Shown: piece by piece, positions 42,935-55,333 of the stretch
How the letters are laid out: every line of letters begins with the position of its first letter
Position numbering within the stretch: the first letter of the stretch is position 1
NCBI GenBank assembly: GCA_958295665.1
Contig: OY282560.1
Span: forward strand, 269,677,315-269,741,314
Reading direction: 5' to 3'
DNA: 64,000 nt
From: Tipula vernalis
Lineage: Eukaryota > Arthropoda > Insecta > Diptera > Tipulidae
Notes under the pieces: generated by a model
Database searches by the model: none
Told to the model about the DNA's origin: nothing
What the model saw: the letters and a program-made list of their open reading frames with translations, nothing else
Position numbers and translations under genes: made by a program

Positions 42935-43420
42935 CTAGGTAAAGGATCTTAGGGATTGGCGGTCCATCCTCGGTGCCTCTCCCAGACGTATAATATTATA
43001 ACTGAATAATTTCTTGGCATGTCTCATCCCAATGGAGGACTCACAGACTAATTTCCTATAGTTCCGCTCCCAGTCCCTTATACTATTTGTAAAATGGGTT
43101 TTGGAAAAAGCAATACTAGGACTGGGACCCAGGAGATCTCGACTTGCTCCCATTTTTGCACATCGGTCTGTTGCCTCATTTCCTCTAGTGGTGGAGTGGC
43201 CAGGAGACCACAAAAGGGTGACTTTATTTGCTTTACCCAGTTCTTATAAATTGAAGTAGCAGCTCCAGATCAATTTCGAGTTGAGCACTGAAGCTCGTAA
43301 GGCTAGCAAAGCTGCCTGGCTGTCCGAGATTATATAGATCTCGGTCTTCTTATATTTTTTTTGAGACATTGAAGCACACATACCTCAATAGCAAAGGTAT
43401 CTGCCTGTAAAACTGTGGGG
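42935..43420 (-). pseudogene. LINE RNase H (C-terminal part)
   Basis: Around 43390 the minus strand reads LQADTFAIEVCVLQC, the Glu-containing motif. The 42935-43213 frame then has WSPGHSTTRGNEATDRCAKMG, the His/Asp motif of RNase H, followed by FTNSIRDWERNYR. Frames differ, so at least one indel lies near 43210-43260. Confidence 0.8.
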
Positions 43421-43919
43421 GTGCTACCCAGTGGTATGCATAGCTCTAGTTCGGCCCGGCTATCCCTGCACCGGTACCCCCGTCTGTTTTTGACCCATCC
43501 GTATACCATACAGGAACATGGTGGGAGAGGGAGGAGATACCAGTGCCCTATCCGGCAAACTAATAGTAATTCCTCCGACAGTCTATTGTCCTTACCATCA
43601 AATCCGATAGTAGGATCAATTCCTCCTTAAAGTTTAATTTATGTAGGATACTGTTGGGTCATGGCCTTACAGTTTTAATTTTTGCTATAATTCTTAGGCT
43701 CAGACCTCTTGAACCGGCTACTTTTTTAAAGTGTAGGTGCAGTGGTGAGAGCCCCAGTATTCTCTCAAGGGCAGCTGTTTTGGCCACCACACAAACGCCG
43801 CCGGTAGAGCCAAACCAACATTTGTTGGCTCAGTCCCCACGTTTTGCCAATCATTCTTTGGCAGGTAAAGTAGGCCTTATTCGTCTTGTTTATGATATGA
43901 TTTCTTTCGGTTAGTAAAG

Positions 43920-44714
43920 AGAGGGCAGTTGACCTTGTTGGGATTTACCGTAAGACCCACCTCCGTGCACCAATCATTTACTACCTCTAGGGCTTGTTGC
44001 ATCCTTTCCCCTACTGTATTTGCGAATCTGCTCCTAACCATCAAGACTAGGTCGTCCGCATAGGTAATCGCATAGGGTTCTCAGATTGGTAAGTAATTGA
44101 ACCATCGCGGTCAGCCACAATAAGGAAGAGAGAATACCTCTCTGGGGGCAACCCCTGGTGGCCGCTATGGTGATGGTTTTGTATCCAAAAGAGACAGTAA
44201 TCCTCCTGTATTTTAGCATGTTTATAATCCACCTTACGGTGGAGGGGTCTATACCTGCCTAGAGTCCAGAGGGTATTTTTGGAGAGTGTTGGATCTGATA
44301 CAAGGTCCCAGAATTTTCTTTATCAGTAAAAATGATGTGAGGCTAATAGACCTATAAGAACTAATCTCCTCTGGGGATCTTTTCTCCGCTTTTGGGATAA
44401 AAATCACCCAAACCTCCCTCGAGCATTTTGGAACATATTCCAAGCTGTAGCTGGCTCTGAAGAGTATAGTAAGGTAAGACAGCAAAGTCTGGAGTCCTCA
44501 CTGTAGAAAGGTGGGGTATACGCAGTCCCCTCCCGGTGATTTGAAAGGGCCAAATGATTTGACTGCCCAGCCTATCCGTTCCGGTGTAAAAAAACTGCCT
44601 CGAGAACTCATGAGCCCCCTTTGGAACCAGATACGGATGTACACTACTTGCGTTGGATTCTTCCTGATCCCTAAGTACTACACAATCTGGGGAGTGTGAC
44701 CTCTCACTAAACAT
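43920..44714 (-). pseudogene. LINE reverse transcriptase (broken)
   Basis: The frames 44361-44714 and 44249-44485 have VWVIFIPKAEKRSPEEISSY and RSISLTSFLLIKKILG, the early polymerase blocks. The frame at 44034-44219 has ATRGCPQRGILSSLLW. The catalytic motif AITYADDLVLMV is read in a different frame near 44034-44075, so the active-site YADD survives but is out of frame. Confidence 0.8.
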
Positions 44715-45880
44715 TCCAGAGTCTCCTTCTTGGTTGTGGTTGTCTCTCCACTTGGTTTCTTAACAGATCCCAAGGGATTCCTGTGCTCCAAGGAGAGTGC
44801 CTTCTGAAGTCGATGCGCCATAGGTAGTTTGTCTATTTTCTTACAGAAGTCTTTCCAGCTGAGTCTTTTGCTCTGCCTAATTGCTATGTTGTATTGGGTA
44901 AGGGAATTCTGGTATGAAGTCCAATCGTTCGTCCTATTAGCCCTATTAAAAAGTTTACGGACATTCCGTCTCATGTTTTCCAAGTTTTGGTTCCACCAAG
45001 GAACATCCCTTGTGCCTTTAGTAAACACGGTGAGCTTGAGTGGTAGGCATTAATTATTGCCTTTGTAACGTCATTTGCAACTCTGTCGAGGTCATCGACA
45101 GAGTTTATCGTGGTCTGTAGACCAGCAAAGTTATCCGAAAGTTTATCGTTATAGACTAGCCAGTTGGTGCGTTTTGGTATCCTTACCATCCAAAGGGATA
45201 TTGCTATCAAACCTGATGTACATTTGATCTGAGAGGGATGCTTCCTTGGACACATGCCAGTCGAGAATTGCACTGGAGGTAGTACCTCTCTTCTAACCGC
45301 ATTCACAAAGGTCGCATCACCACCTTTATTGTTAACTGCTAAGTTGTTACTAAGACAGAATTCAAAAAGTTGCTCACCACTTAAATAGGTGTTGCTGCTT
45401 CCCCAGACTACGTGGTGTGCATTAGCGTCGCAATTAATGACGAATTTTTGGTGATGTATCTTGCAATAATTCACGAAGCTCTGTATCAATTCTGGAAGGG
45501 GATCATTTTCATACCCGGGAAACTATGCAGAAGCGATGTTAATCACCCTCCTGCATCCTTTTGGTAAGGCCATCTCTATTGAAACAGCCGCGATATCCCT
45601 AAAAATAAATTGGTTAATAGAGAAGGTATTGTGCCTTGAGCGACAAAGAATGGTTGTCCTCGGCCTATCTGCAGCCGTGCCGCAGACTAGCCTACCTGTA
45701 TTGGCTGCAAAACCTTTAATCTTCACCTTGTTTCCTCGTCCAAGGCTCCTGTATGAGCACTATATTCCAGTCCTCAATCATAAAAAGAGGTTTAGGTTGT
45801 TTGTAGCCGTCTTCGATCGATGCATATTAATCTGCACGACTCTCAGTTTCGCTACTGTTGCAGGTTTGGTGTGTATAACC
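44715..45880 (-). pseudogene. LINE ORF2 start: AP-type endonuclease (broken)
   Basis: Minus-strand reading starts near 45880 with LRVVQINMHRSKTATNNL, the N-terminal block, in a frame that soon stops. The 44971-45489 frame continues with FVINCDANAHHVVWGSSNT and VNAVRREVLPPVQF, where a base change has broken the usual VIDLTL. The 44678-45028 frame carries the linker (VPWWNQNLENMRRNVRKLFN, then SWKDFCKKIDKLP). Together these cover endonuclease to the start of reverse transcriptase. Confidence 0.8.
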
Positions 45881-46986
45881 ATGATGTGTTTTTTATTTTT
45901 TTATTATGTCTTAGGCTCCGGAGAGCCCTGTTTGCTGGTTGCTGTGCAACCCTTCCTCTAGGGGTCAACCCAAGGCTCTTCGCGCTATTTCCTCGGCTCG
46001 GTTTGGCCGGTCTCCCTGTTCCGGAGGTACCAGGTCTCCTGGCTTCCCCCGCCCCAGGAACCCCATCAACGCGGCCCCCGTTCTCAGCCAAAGCTTCGGT
46101 TGACGTGTATGGCAAATTCTGCTCCGCCACTCTCCCCTTGACTATATCCACCGCCCCTCCTTCTTTGGGCGGAAGTGTACAGAGCCAAACATCCAGTTGG
46201 CTCTGTAGTTGCAGCCCTTCAGTATCTCCGCCGCTTTGTCTAAAACTGACATTGTGAATTGAAGGAGATCGCCTTCTCGCTCCTTCCTCGCAATAATTCT
46301 CCAGTCTGCGTCTCTAAGGCCCTTATTCTTGATCGCCAGTCGACGCAGTATCTTGTCGTTTGTCTCCTTACGCCCTCGTGGCAGGTAAATAAACATAATG
46401 TTCCCCGACTGCCTTCAGGGATGCTCCGTCCCATGGCTTTAGTGAGGGCACTGTGGCCTTAAGCCACTCTGCCGTTTCTTCATCGGCACAGTTGACCGTG
46501 AGCCAACCGTTTCTGGTGCGAAATTCCAGAAAATTAGGGCTGACACCATCTAACGGCAGCTCCGCCACTGTCTTCATTATGGCATCTTGTACTGCTAGAA
46601 TCTGGGCAATACCCAGTTTTGTTTCTGGGTAGCCTTGGTTTAGCTTTGAGGGCGGCTTCCAATGCCTTCCGTAAAGGACTGGAAACTTCCCTCTTTTTGC
46701 CGCGATGCGTTTGGGGTAGAGTCGTCATCCGATCTATTCCTCTTATTAGTTGAGGCAATTCTGTCCCTGATCTTCTCCTTACATTACTGCAAGGTAGCGT
46801 CGCGGGGGCCCCTGACCTATTTAGATGGGACAGACATCTCCTCGCAACCCCACTGAGGCGTGCTCTCCTCTTTGCTGTTTCCTCGAGCTCCAATTCCTCG
46901 AGGTCCTTATTTATTTCGGCCATTGTCCACGTGGATTGGGTATCTATTTCAGGCAATAGAGTGCCATGTAAAGGAGACCGCACCAC
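45852..46986 (-). pseudogene. LINE ORF1 (DUF4780-like Gag), broken
   Basis: The 46534-46986 frame starts MVRSPLHGTLLPEID and holds a helical charged stretch (INKDLEELELEETAKRRARL). The 46368-46577 frame reads LEFRTRNGWLTVNCADEETA and EWLKATVPSLKPWDG, the kind of sequence found in the DUF4780-like domain of such ORF1 proteins. The 46142-46396 frame continues IYLPRGRKETNDKILRRLAI and a low-complexity end follows to 45852. Three frames are needed. Domain naming is by resemblance only. Confidence 0.65.
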
Positions 46987-47130
46987 TACGTCCGTGCTAG
47001 AGTTTTCAGTTAATTATTCGATCTCAGAAGCAAGGCCTGAATGGTCCTTTTCATCTTCTGAGACTGGTGCATTCGAAGGAGCACCGCCCTTATTTTTTTT
47101 GTTTTTAATTGAATACATAGAGTGTTGATT

Positions 47131-47530
47131 TGGTTGAGAAATGAAAGGTCCACCCGGCAGCACCTCTTGCCGTGGTAAGGCTGATTAAAACCGGAGGTCG
47201 CCTGGTATCTTGAGTTCCCTGCTAGCGACTAACTAACCAATAATCATTCATCCGTCGGCGCACGAGTCTCACCTTTGATTTGTTTTTTTTTGCAAGGTTT
47301 AGGTTCGGTTAACGAGCCAACAGTTACCGGAGGTCACCACGTGGAGGTAGTAAGTACACTTGCAAATTAGGTTCAGGTTACCCCTCGCGCAGATCGTGAG
47401 CCCACAGCCAGGACTGCGTCAAACATGGCCAGAAAATCCTGCTGTAGCCCCCACACAGCTTTATTCCCCCCTTCCAGAAGACGCCGAGCATCCGCCGCTG
47501 TCAATTCTGTTTTGTGATATACAACATATA
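47131..47530 (-). promoter_or_regulatory. LOA/I-like LINE 5' untranslated region
   Basis: A non-coding, G/C-richer 5' region upstream of ORF1. It contains ACCACGTGGAGGTA (47336-47349), the same 14-mer found at the same relative place in the Jockey-like element. Confidence 0.45.
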
Positions 47531-47991
47531 GTATATACAAATTAAAATGTAATGATTGCCCAAAATATTATACTGGCCAAACAGGGCGTACATTCAAACA
47601 GCGATTCAGCTAACATATCTTCGTGTACTTCCAACGATACACATAAAACCTCAAACTGTAATTCAAATTTTGTCCAACATTTATTGACCGAAAAAAATAC
47701 ATACACGGATTTTGAAACAAATTTACACATTCTTCATAGACTTCATAAGGGCAACAAAATGGACATAATTGAGGAATACGAAATATACAGACGACGGAAT
47801 GATCCACTTATGTTAAACGACAAAATTAATTCGAAAACGAATAAAATTTTTGATTTAATCATCCAAAACAAGATGTCGCTTACCTGAAGAGCGAAAAATA
47901 AAATTAAGAATTAGAACAAGAGCTTAAGAAGGACGAAGGTTCGAAACCGGTATTAATTTTTAAAAATAATAAAAAAGTGTATATCACAAAA
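47510..47991 (+). mobile_element. Penelope-like element 3' fragment
   Basis: A plus-strand fragment bounded by a 13-bp perfect inverted pair (TTTTGTGATATAC at 47510 and GTATATCACAAAA at 47979). It contains the 47552-47887 frame described separately. Only this end is present, next to the 5' end of the LINE. Confidence 0.45.
47552..47887 (+). pseudogene. Penelope-like GIY-YIG-type C-terminal fragment
   Basis: A 111-residue frame with NFVQHLLTEKNTYTDFETNL, HILHRLHKGNKMDIIEEYEI and NDPLMLNDKINSKTNKIFDL. This pattern (short His/Leu stretch, LHxxxKGxxMDxxEEYEIY, then LND and F-D-L-I) is usual at the end of Penelope-like retroelement proteins after the endonuclease. No reverse transcriptase precedes it, so it is a 5'-truncated piece. 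Assignment rests on remembered family patterns and is moderate. Confidence 0.5.
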
Positions 47992-49035
47992 AGAAAGTTG
48001 TTAATTATTTTAATTAATTAATGTTTATGTAATTTCATTTATGTATTTCTTTTCATATAATAAAATCGGTAATATCCGGTGATTAAATCCGGTTGGTTAT
48101 TCATTTCGTGGAGACAGATAAATCGTGCCAAAAATTATTGGAACGAAAAGGTAAGGTGGATGTGCGAAATCCAATTCGGTCAGTATGAAAAGAAGGATTT
48201 TCTTTCGATTTATATTTGTAATTAGTACTGGTTAAAAGTTAAATTAAGTCCTGGTACTGGTTAAATGTGATCATGGCGTCCATTAGGAAGGGGGGTTCTG
48301 GTCATATTTACCGCAGCTACCGGATGTGAGGGGCAACCCTATCATGATTCGCAAGTGTACGTATTGCCTCCTTGTGGAGACCACCGGAAACTTTATGTCA
48401 TTTGGCAACAGGCTCAAGTACGGTGCTAAAGAAGAAAACCTTGCGAAAAAACCTAATCTAAGGTGGAACAGCGTACGCTGTTAGATTAATGACTTTTGGT
48501 ATAACAAGACTCTAGTAAGCGAACTCTGGATAGCAGGCGCCCTCCAGTTTAATCTTAGCCTAATCCCACAGATGACTGTTCTATCCCAGAAAATCGTAGG
48601 CATCAAAATAGGAAGACCAATCATAAATAAGGATGGTGACGCTCTTAAAGCGTTCCGAACGAGCGGTAGTTCCGTCGCGAATTCCGAGGACCAGGCCCTC
48701 ATTCCGACTCATCCGACTTGTCAATTAACCATAGAATACAAGTCAGATGATAGATATATTGACAACTATTTTGTTCGTAAAAAAAGTTTTTTTGTCTGAC
48801 ATTGTGGTTATATTTTACCAACAATAATTTAGACAACAATTTTTTAGAAAATATGTAAATAATCTTGTTGTCTTTTTTTATCCTATAAATATAATAATTA
48901 TATGTCTGTTTCTTTTAACATCTATTTCGTTATTTATGACTTTATGAAAATATACTTCATAATAATTGTAATTGTAATATTCACTGTAATAACGATAACC
49001 CAAACTGACGCCTTCACAATCGTTGATATCCCCTA
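47992..49035. other. Spacer, possibly 5' part of the following LINE
   Basis: No certain gene. A G/C-richer block at 48270-48480 may be eroded ORF1 of the LINE starting at 49036. A perfect 16-bp palindrome AACAGCGTACGCTGTT lies at 48468-48483, with TAATCT/AGATTA arms outside it. A 75-residue plus-strand frame at 48572-48799 shows no motif. Confidence 0.45.
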
Positions 49036-51470
49036 ATGACAAGTAGTTTGCAAATCATACAGATTAACCTGCATCATGCTAGCCACAGGTTCACGTGACA
49101 ATACTTAGAGATGGCCCTTATTTAGCAACCATGGACTATAGGTAATCAAGTAAAGAGGTAAGTCGATTTTTGATAACGGAACTCAGAGTCAAAGAGCGAC
49201 CATTTTGGCAAGCTCGCCAATAAAACTTATTCCAATTATAGAGTTCATATTCACAGACCTGGTGACGGTAAGGGTGAAGGTGCAGGGGAAAGGGCCAAAC
49301 AGGAGGCTGTAATGGCTTCCGCTTAGTTTCCTGCTGACACATAAGTCACTCCTTCGGATGAGGTCAGGCGGGTTGGACTACCTGTGGAGTAGCAGCGACA
49401 TGAAAAACAAAGGTGACTTTGATTATTTAATGACTAATAATGTACAAATTATCAATAGAGCGGAAAAAGCTACTTCCAAAAATGCGTTTAGGCAAGAGGT
49501 CCTAGATTTAACGCTTGCCAACTCGCATTTGAGCTCTTCAATAAACAACTGGCATGTATCTGAAGAGGCCTCTTTTTCCGATCATATGCGCAGAGGCAGA
49601 AAATTAGAATTCCGAAACTGACCGACTAGGGATAATATAAAGCTCTTCTCTGATCAGGAATGCCATCGATAATGGGAAACATAAAGTCTCCAGAGGGGTT
49701 AGAATGCAGCTCAAATCAGCTACACAACTCCATACACTCAGCCTTTAAAAACAGTAGTCCTGGAGTGTTGGAAAAATTAAGGAAAAAATCGAGGAAGTTA
49801 TTTAACGAGGCAAAACGCATCAATAAAAAGGGCGATTACAAGTTGGCTTTGACTGAATATTATCTCGAACTAAGGAGATCCAAATGGCAACTTGGAGAAC
49901 TTTCTGTGAATGAATCGATGAATTGCCTTCTGCAGTACGGCTCAAAAAGCCCGGCAAACGGGGGTTTCGCTGAGAGCCGGAAGAAACAATTAGGGTAATT
50001 TTAGGGACACATTTTTGGACTATATACTGATGGAATTTGTGGAAAGTTCTTACGATGATCAATGTGATGTAGCTTGTACATCACACACTAGGGTCCAAGA
50101 CTTTCGTAAATGATTTTCACTCCCAGTAAAGTGAAACGGACCATTGGCTGTTTTACACCGTTCAAATGTGATGGATCATATTTACCCAGCATTATTGCAG
50201 AAATGTGTTGAGAAAATATTCCCTAGCCTCGTTCGGATTTTTAATCTACATTACAAAATTTTTGTGGAGAGTAAAGTGGTCGCTATACCAAAGACATTAG
50301 GGCGTTTAGACACCCAGCCCAAGGCATTTCGCCCAATTAGCCTCACAGCGTTCCTGTTGAAGACGATGGACAAAGTTTTGGATTACCAAATCTGAAGGAA
50401 ATCCGCTTCATCGAAACCAATTTGCTTATGAAACTGGTAAATATACAGTAATGTCCCTTAGCGACCTAGTCACTAAGATTGAAAGAGAGATTGCTGAAAA
50501 ATAAATCGCCTTCTGTTGCTTTGAGGGCATTGAGGGGAGTTTTTATAGTACCTCCTTTGATTCTATAGACAGAGCAACAGGCGAAAGGGAATTGCGCCTC
50601 TCACAATTAGGTGGATTCCTTCCATGCTGAAATTTAGGAAGATAAGCTAAATTAAGTAGCGAGTCAGTAACCATTAGGTCCGTAAAGGGATATCCTCAAG
50701 GTGGAGATTTGCCTCTATTATTATGGATAGGCTACTGACTCTTCTGAATAGCATAGTAATCAGAGGAAAATTTGATGAAATCATCTCCGACATCAAGTAA
50801 AATGCACTCAACATACTATGGATTTTCTATGGATGTCCAGGATGGACTTAGCGTGAACAAAACGCTTATTGCGCCTATTACGAATAGGGTATAGCTTCGG
50901 TTCGGTACTTCGGTTCGGTACTCCAAAGGAGTTAAGCATAAGTAGCAAAACTAAATTGGAAACAATATTTACTTAAAGATCAGAATAGAGCTACGAAAGC
51001 CTTCGAGGCCTGCCAAAAACTCTATGGATGAACTTGGAGTTTACAACAAAGGATGATCTACTGGTCACTTTTAACAATTATTATGCCTTTGTACCGGTAG
51101 TATGGTCCCTCAAAACTGAAGAGAAAGCAGCGCAAACAGTACTGAAAAAGGTTCAGGCACTTCTAGGACTAATTCCATTGCACCTGCATACTAAAATGGA
51201 CGCTGGCAAATTAAGCCAGATGATAAAGTGGATCATCTGAGAATCCTTAAGGAATTTCAATCAGCCCATACCATAGATATGGCTTCCGATTGAATGCCAA
51301 CTAAACTGGGCTTCCACAGACCTTTCCGAGTCGTTATGCCAGGTAAGGGCTTGTGGGACTCAGGCGGGCCGTCCTTTGAAGGAGGGCCTAAGGTGTGGTT
51401 TACAGGAGGGTCTAAAATAGAAGACGGGGCAGAGATACGAAATTGCCCTTTCAAAGTCCTTGGATCCTTA
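49036..51470 (+). pseudogene. LINE ORF2 remnant: endonuclease, RT and RNase H pieces
   Basis: The start has SLQIIQINLHH, the usual endonuclease N-terminus, cut by a stop near 49099. The 49358-49621 frame has AFRQEVLDLTLANSHLSSSI and NWHVSEEASFSDH, the end of the endonuclease. The 49660-49998 frame has a linker (LEKLRKKSRKLFNEAKRINK). The 50144-50395 frame has reverse transcriptase: HIYPALLQKCVE, KVVAIPKTLGR and FRPISLTAFLLKTMDKVLDY. Around 51400 VWFTGGSKIEDGAEI matches the RNase H start with the catalytic Asp changed to Gly. No frame exceeds 112 residues. Confidence 0.75.
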
Positions 51471-51560
51471 TGCTACTGTCTTCCAAGCATGTACTGCTTC
51501 CAATGTACGCTCTAGAATTTCGCGCTAAATTAGCCATAGCTAAATGCCTAAATTACCCAA
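49036..51560 (+). mobile_element. LOA/I-like LINE relic, plus strand
   Basis: ORF2 can be followed from its ATG at 49036 (MTSSLQIIQINLHHASHR) through endonuclease, reverse transcriptase and into RNase H near 51430. It is one of only three orientable elements on the plus strand. It is much more decayed than the element at 42625-47530, and a tail could not be found. It may belong to a related family. Confidence 0.75.
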
Positions 51561-52107
51561 AGAACTACATTATTTAAGACAGCACAGTTAAAGAACCCCC
51601 GAGAAATAATACCAACCTGAGCGCAATATAAGTACTAATATGTTTCTTGCCAATTCTATGACAATTTGAGTTACAGCTTGTTGATTATAACTTTGAACAA
51701 TTTCTAAATAGTGCTTAGAACATTTTCTTAAAAGTTAGCTAAATTTTAAAATGCTTAATTCTAAATTTTAGCTAACTTTTAATTTTCACTTGGACTGCAT
51801 TTTGATAATTGAGTTTCTGTATTTCTCTATCCCTTTTCTGGATTTTTCTTTCGGGATTTTGAGCTTCTGGTTTTTTTTCTAGACACGCAATAGTCAACCC
51901 TGAATTTTTTCCATTTTTTAAATTTTTTATATCGCTTACTTTTCAGAAAAATGGTGTCGGGGTCGAGGTCGAAGGTGGAGTCGCTGACGCTACATCCCAT
52001 AGAGGGATTTGGCCGCTTCATAGGAAGTTTCGTAATCATTTTTTTTAAATGGATAATGAGTGATTAATTTATTGTTATTGATATAATTAAACCAGTCTTG
52101 ATTTTTT
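51561..52107. other. AT-rich spacer with a hairpin
   Basis: No gene. At 51727-51782, AAAAGTTAGCTAAATTT pairs with AAATTTTAGCTAACTTTT to form an imperfect stem-loop. Confidence 0.5.
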
Positions 52108-52110
52108 CAT

Positions 52111-52184
52111 CACGCGCCGGGAATCGAACCCGGGACCTGCGGAGCTTAAAGCAAGCATTCTAACAACTGTGACATCGGAGCGGC
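52111..52184 (-). tRNA. tRNA-like sequence, probably pseudogene or SINE head
   Basis: The minus strand has a good T-arm and B box (CCGGGTTCGATTCCCGG) and an A-box-like stretch TGTCACAGTTGTTAGAA with normal spacing. The anticodon loop would read TAA at 34-36, but the anticodon stem and acceptor stem do not pair. It may be a decayed tRNA or the tRNA-derived head of a SINE. No full cloverleaf can be drawn. Confidence 0.5.
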
Positions 52185-52189
52185 AGGAA

Positions 52190-55100
52190 GAAATTATACT
52201 CTCTTTTAAATTCTCTGATTTTACTCTCTTTTAAATTCTTCTTCTAATCAAAAAGTCGCGAATATACATTGACGAAGTCTTCTGTGGAATTTTCTCTTTC
52301 CGAATTTACCACCTAACTCCTAAGTCAATGATGAGGTCGAGGCCGACAATGGATTAGGCTTTCAAAACAATATGCTCTACCATTACCTCTCGAATGTATT
52401 AATTCGATTTGGCAGCGGACTCTGAAGAAATCATAAATCAGACTGATATCAAAAAATGATACCATTGAATTGTGTAAATGGGACTGCAGTAAGAGTAAGA
52501 ATGGAGTACTGCGCATAAATTAGTAAAGTTTCGAATCTATTCTAGGGTTAGTCAAAGCAAGTTGAAGTTGAGAAAATCTTACTACTAAATTATGACATAC
52601 CTCAAATTGAATTTTCTTTAATCATTTCGTTAATAATATCTCATTTTGAGGTATGCCGTACTTTGGTTAAACCAAAAACAGATTTGAAACTTTGTTAATT
52701 TGTGCAATTTCTAACTTTTTTCTCTCTTTACATTTTCGGGTGAAACATTAAAAAATCTCTCATTGGCTGTGAGGAACGTCTTCAAAATCGGTCAAAAAAT
52801 GTTGAAATTTTTCAAAAATTAAAACTAAAATCTTTACATTTATAAATCCTGCCCATGCAAAGGTTAAGGGCGATTAAAAAAGATTTGGCTGTTTCCGGAA
52901 TATTTTTAATAGTTGTTATACAATGAATAAACACGTTGTTCAACACGTTGTTTTTTTCACTTTTGTTTAATACAAATTGACGGTTGTAATAAAACGGAGT
53001 GGACGGAACAGATATATTCTGTTTGTACCTTCAGATTTCTTGACATAAAATATTTGTTTCTGCAAGTGTATCATTTTTAGTTACTTAAAACTTTCGTTTC
53101 ATATTTAATTTTGATTCCCAGCAAAAATCGAGTTTAACGTGCACGCTTAAAAACTTGCTGGCTTTGATTTGATGTAGGTATTTGTTGTTGTTGCGATCAA
53201 ATCTACACAAATTACAATATAGCACTGAAAGAGGTTAATTAATTAAACAATTTATTTTTAAGGCGAACGCTATTCTTATGCAAATACTATAAATTTGAAC
53301 TTTATTTAAATTACGAATTCTTTAAAAATGTATATAACCTTCTTTGTAAGAACTGTTGATCTGGTACGTGATTTAAAATGTTTTGCTTATTTTTTTATTG
53401 TTGTTATTAACGAAAAACCTTTTTAAAAGAAATTCTAAAGATTTCTATTACAACAACAGAGCAATACTAAACAATAAATATTTAATTAAAATCTTTACCT
53501 GCTTTAAGATAAACCAGAAAGTGTGAATTTAAAATATTCCTATATAATTATATTTAATTATCATTACATCAGAAATTTTATTTTCCAACATATAGATGAT
53601 AACAACAAGCCAACAACAAAACCAAAATATACAAATGTATGTTAAAAGCATCGAGTAAATAATATTTATAAATTAAAGTATATTCGTATCTCGGTATTTT
53701 ACTTCAATCCCTGAACTGGGTAAAATCAATATACAACAAATACCCGTACGTTTTACAGATTGAAAGTGCAAATGAAGAGCGCCATTTACATATTTACAAA
53801 TTAAATATGCTAATTAGCTTTGCTAGATGAGTCAAAAAAACATCGCATGAAAATGTATCATCATGATCATGTAAGAATATAATAGGTGTAGCTGCTTTTG
53901 TTGAATGTTTAATATCTGTCATAACATCTGTAAAATTAATTTTTTTGTTGTTCAGTCTTATGTGTTTATTATGGTAACTAAATGCTTAACTACACATATT
54001 TATTGTGTAGTTTTGAGATTTTGCCTACGTACGAATATCAACTTTGCTCATTCGTATGTACAACACAAAAAATAGGATTAGCGTGTCTAATTCTCACTAT
54101 AATATACGGTTTATGACCAAATCTCATTCACACTTGCAATTTGCAAAATTTTATACAAGAGATGACCGTCATCTCAAATTTAATTTGTCTTTTATGTATA
54201 TTAGTTGTTTGTTAGTAAAATTTACATTTTATGATCTAACGATTACTAGATGATATTTAAGCTGATGTCCAATAGTTAGTTTTAATTAAGAGTCTTTTCA
54301 AAGTTCAATATTAAATTTATTAACCGATAAGAATCATTACGACTTGGTTATCTACAATCCCATTTGTCAAAGTGCTGTAGGGCAAGGTCTGCGGGGTAAA
54401 GCAAGGCAAGGAGACCTAGGAGACTGGCAAAATTCCCAGAAGCTCTGGATCAGAACAAGGGTTACGTCCAACGTACCGGATATGTGCTTTCGCAAACAGT
54501 TAGTAAAATAAAATTAGTAGTTATCGTAAGTGCTTGCTTACATCCACCAATCCCGAAAACAAACCTTGAGAAATAAATATTTTTATTGAAGTCCAGCAGG
54601 CCAAGAGGAGAAGTTCAAACATATTAAGCCTGATTTCCATTACAAAAGTATTTTTATCAGTAATAATAAGCGAGATAAAAATATAGATTTACTTGAGGTG
54701 TGAGAGGGAACATTTTTTTTCAGTACTGAAAAAAGTTGTTTTTACTATGCTATCTAACCATAATTTACTGGTGTATAACCATAATTTACTGGGAAAAATA
54801 TGAAGCGAAGTATATTTTTTCAGTATTTTACAATACATCTACATACAGATTGTGTAAGGATAGACAATTTTTCTCGCACACTTAAGCAAATACTATAAAA
54901 AAAATGAAGTTAACCCCACTTCGATATTTTTATGGTTAAAGTGACGTTTGGATAAAAACAATCCAAATAAATTTAATATACACAAAGTTTTGTGACATCC
55001 AATATAAATTATTATTTATATTAAATATATTTACTTAGCTAAATTGTAAATTTTACAAAAAAAATTAATTCAAAAAAGAATTGGGGTACGTGTGTGTGCA

Positions 55101-55215
55101 TCAAATTACAACAAATTGGCAAATTTTTGATGCGGATATTCTTGTCGATTATAGAATTCGTGAATAATGCTTGATAATTTTATATTGTTTTCTATTTTTT
55201 TTATGTGTAGTTTTA
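52190..55215. other. AT-rich intergenic DNA, no gene recognised
   Basis: About 3 kb without coding motifs. Small features are a 25-bp direct duplication at 52200-52240 (ACTCTCTTTTAAATTCT), a 17-bp duplication TAACCATAATTTACTGG at 54757-54790, and CATACCTCAAA/TTTTGAGGTATG inverted words near 52600-52655. Confidence 0.5.
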
Positions 55216-55275
55216 GATCTGCGATTGGTTCGATCCGCGATTGATTCGATCCGCGGTTGATTCGTCCGCCGATTC
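55216..55275. repeat. Short tandem repeat, ~17-bp unit, about three copies
   Basis: GATCYGCGATTGGTTC-type units (GATCCGCGATTGATTC and variants) are repeated just before the first visible exon of the MADF-domain gene. Confidence 0.65.
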
Positions 55276-55333
55276 TAAAATCGAAATGTATCCTAAAGTT
55301 TTCATTCGGTATTTAATATTTTTATAATTTTAG

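Larger units (their letters stand above)
42625..47530 (-). mobile_element. LOA/I-like LINE with RNase H, near full length
   Basis: A 4.9-kb minus-strand element. The T-rich run at about 42628-42650 is the complement of its A tail. ORF1 (46986 down to about 45850), endonuclease (45880-44970), reverse transcriptase (about 44700-43920) and RNase H (about 43420-42935) follow in order, with a 5' untranslated region up to about 47530. Many frameshifts show it is dead. The presence of RNase H and the ORF1 type separate it from the Jockey-like element at 27700-31975. Confidence 0.8.

Noticed and set aside
43415..43914. Plus-strand frames within the LOA-like LINE
   Set aside because: They are opposite the RNase H and reverse transcriptase coding strand and show no motif.
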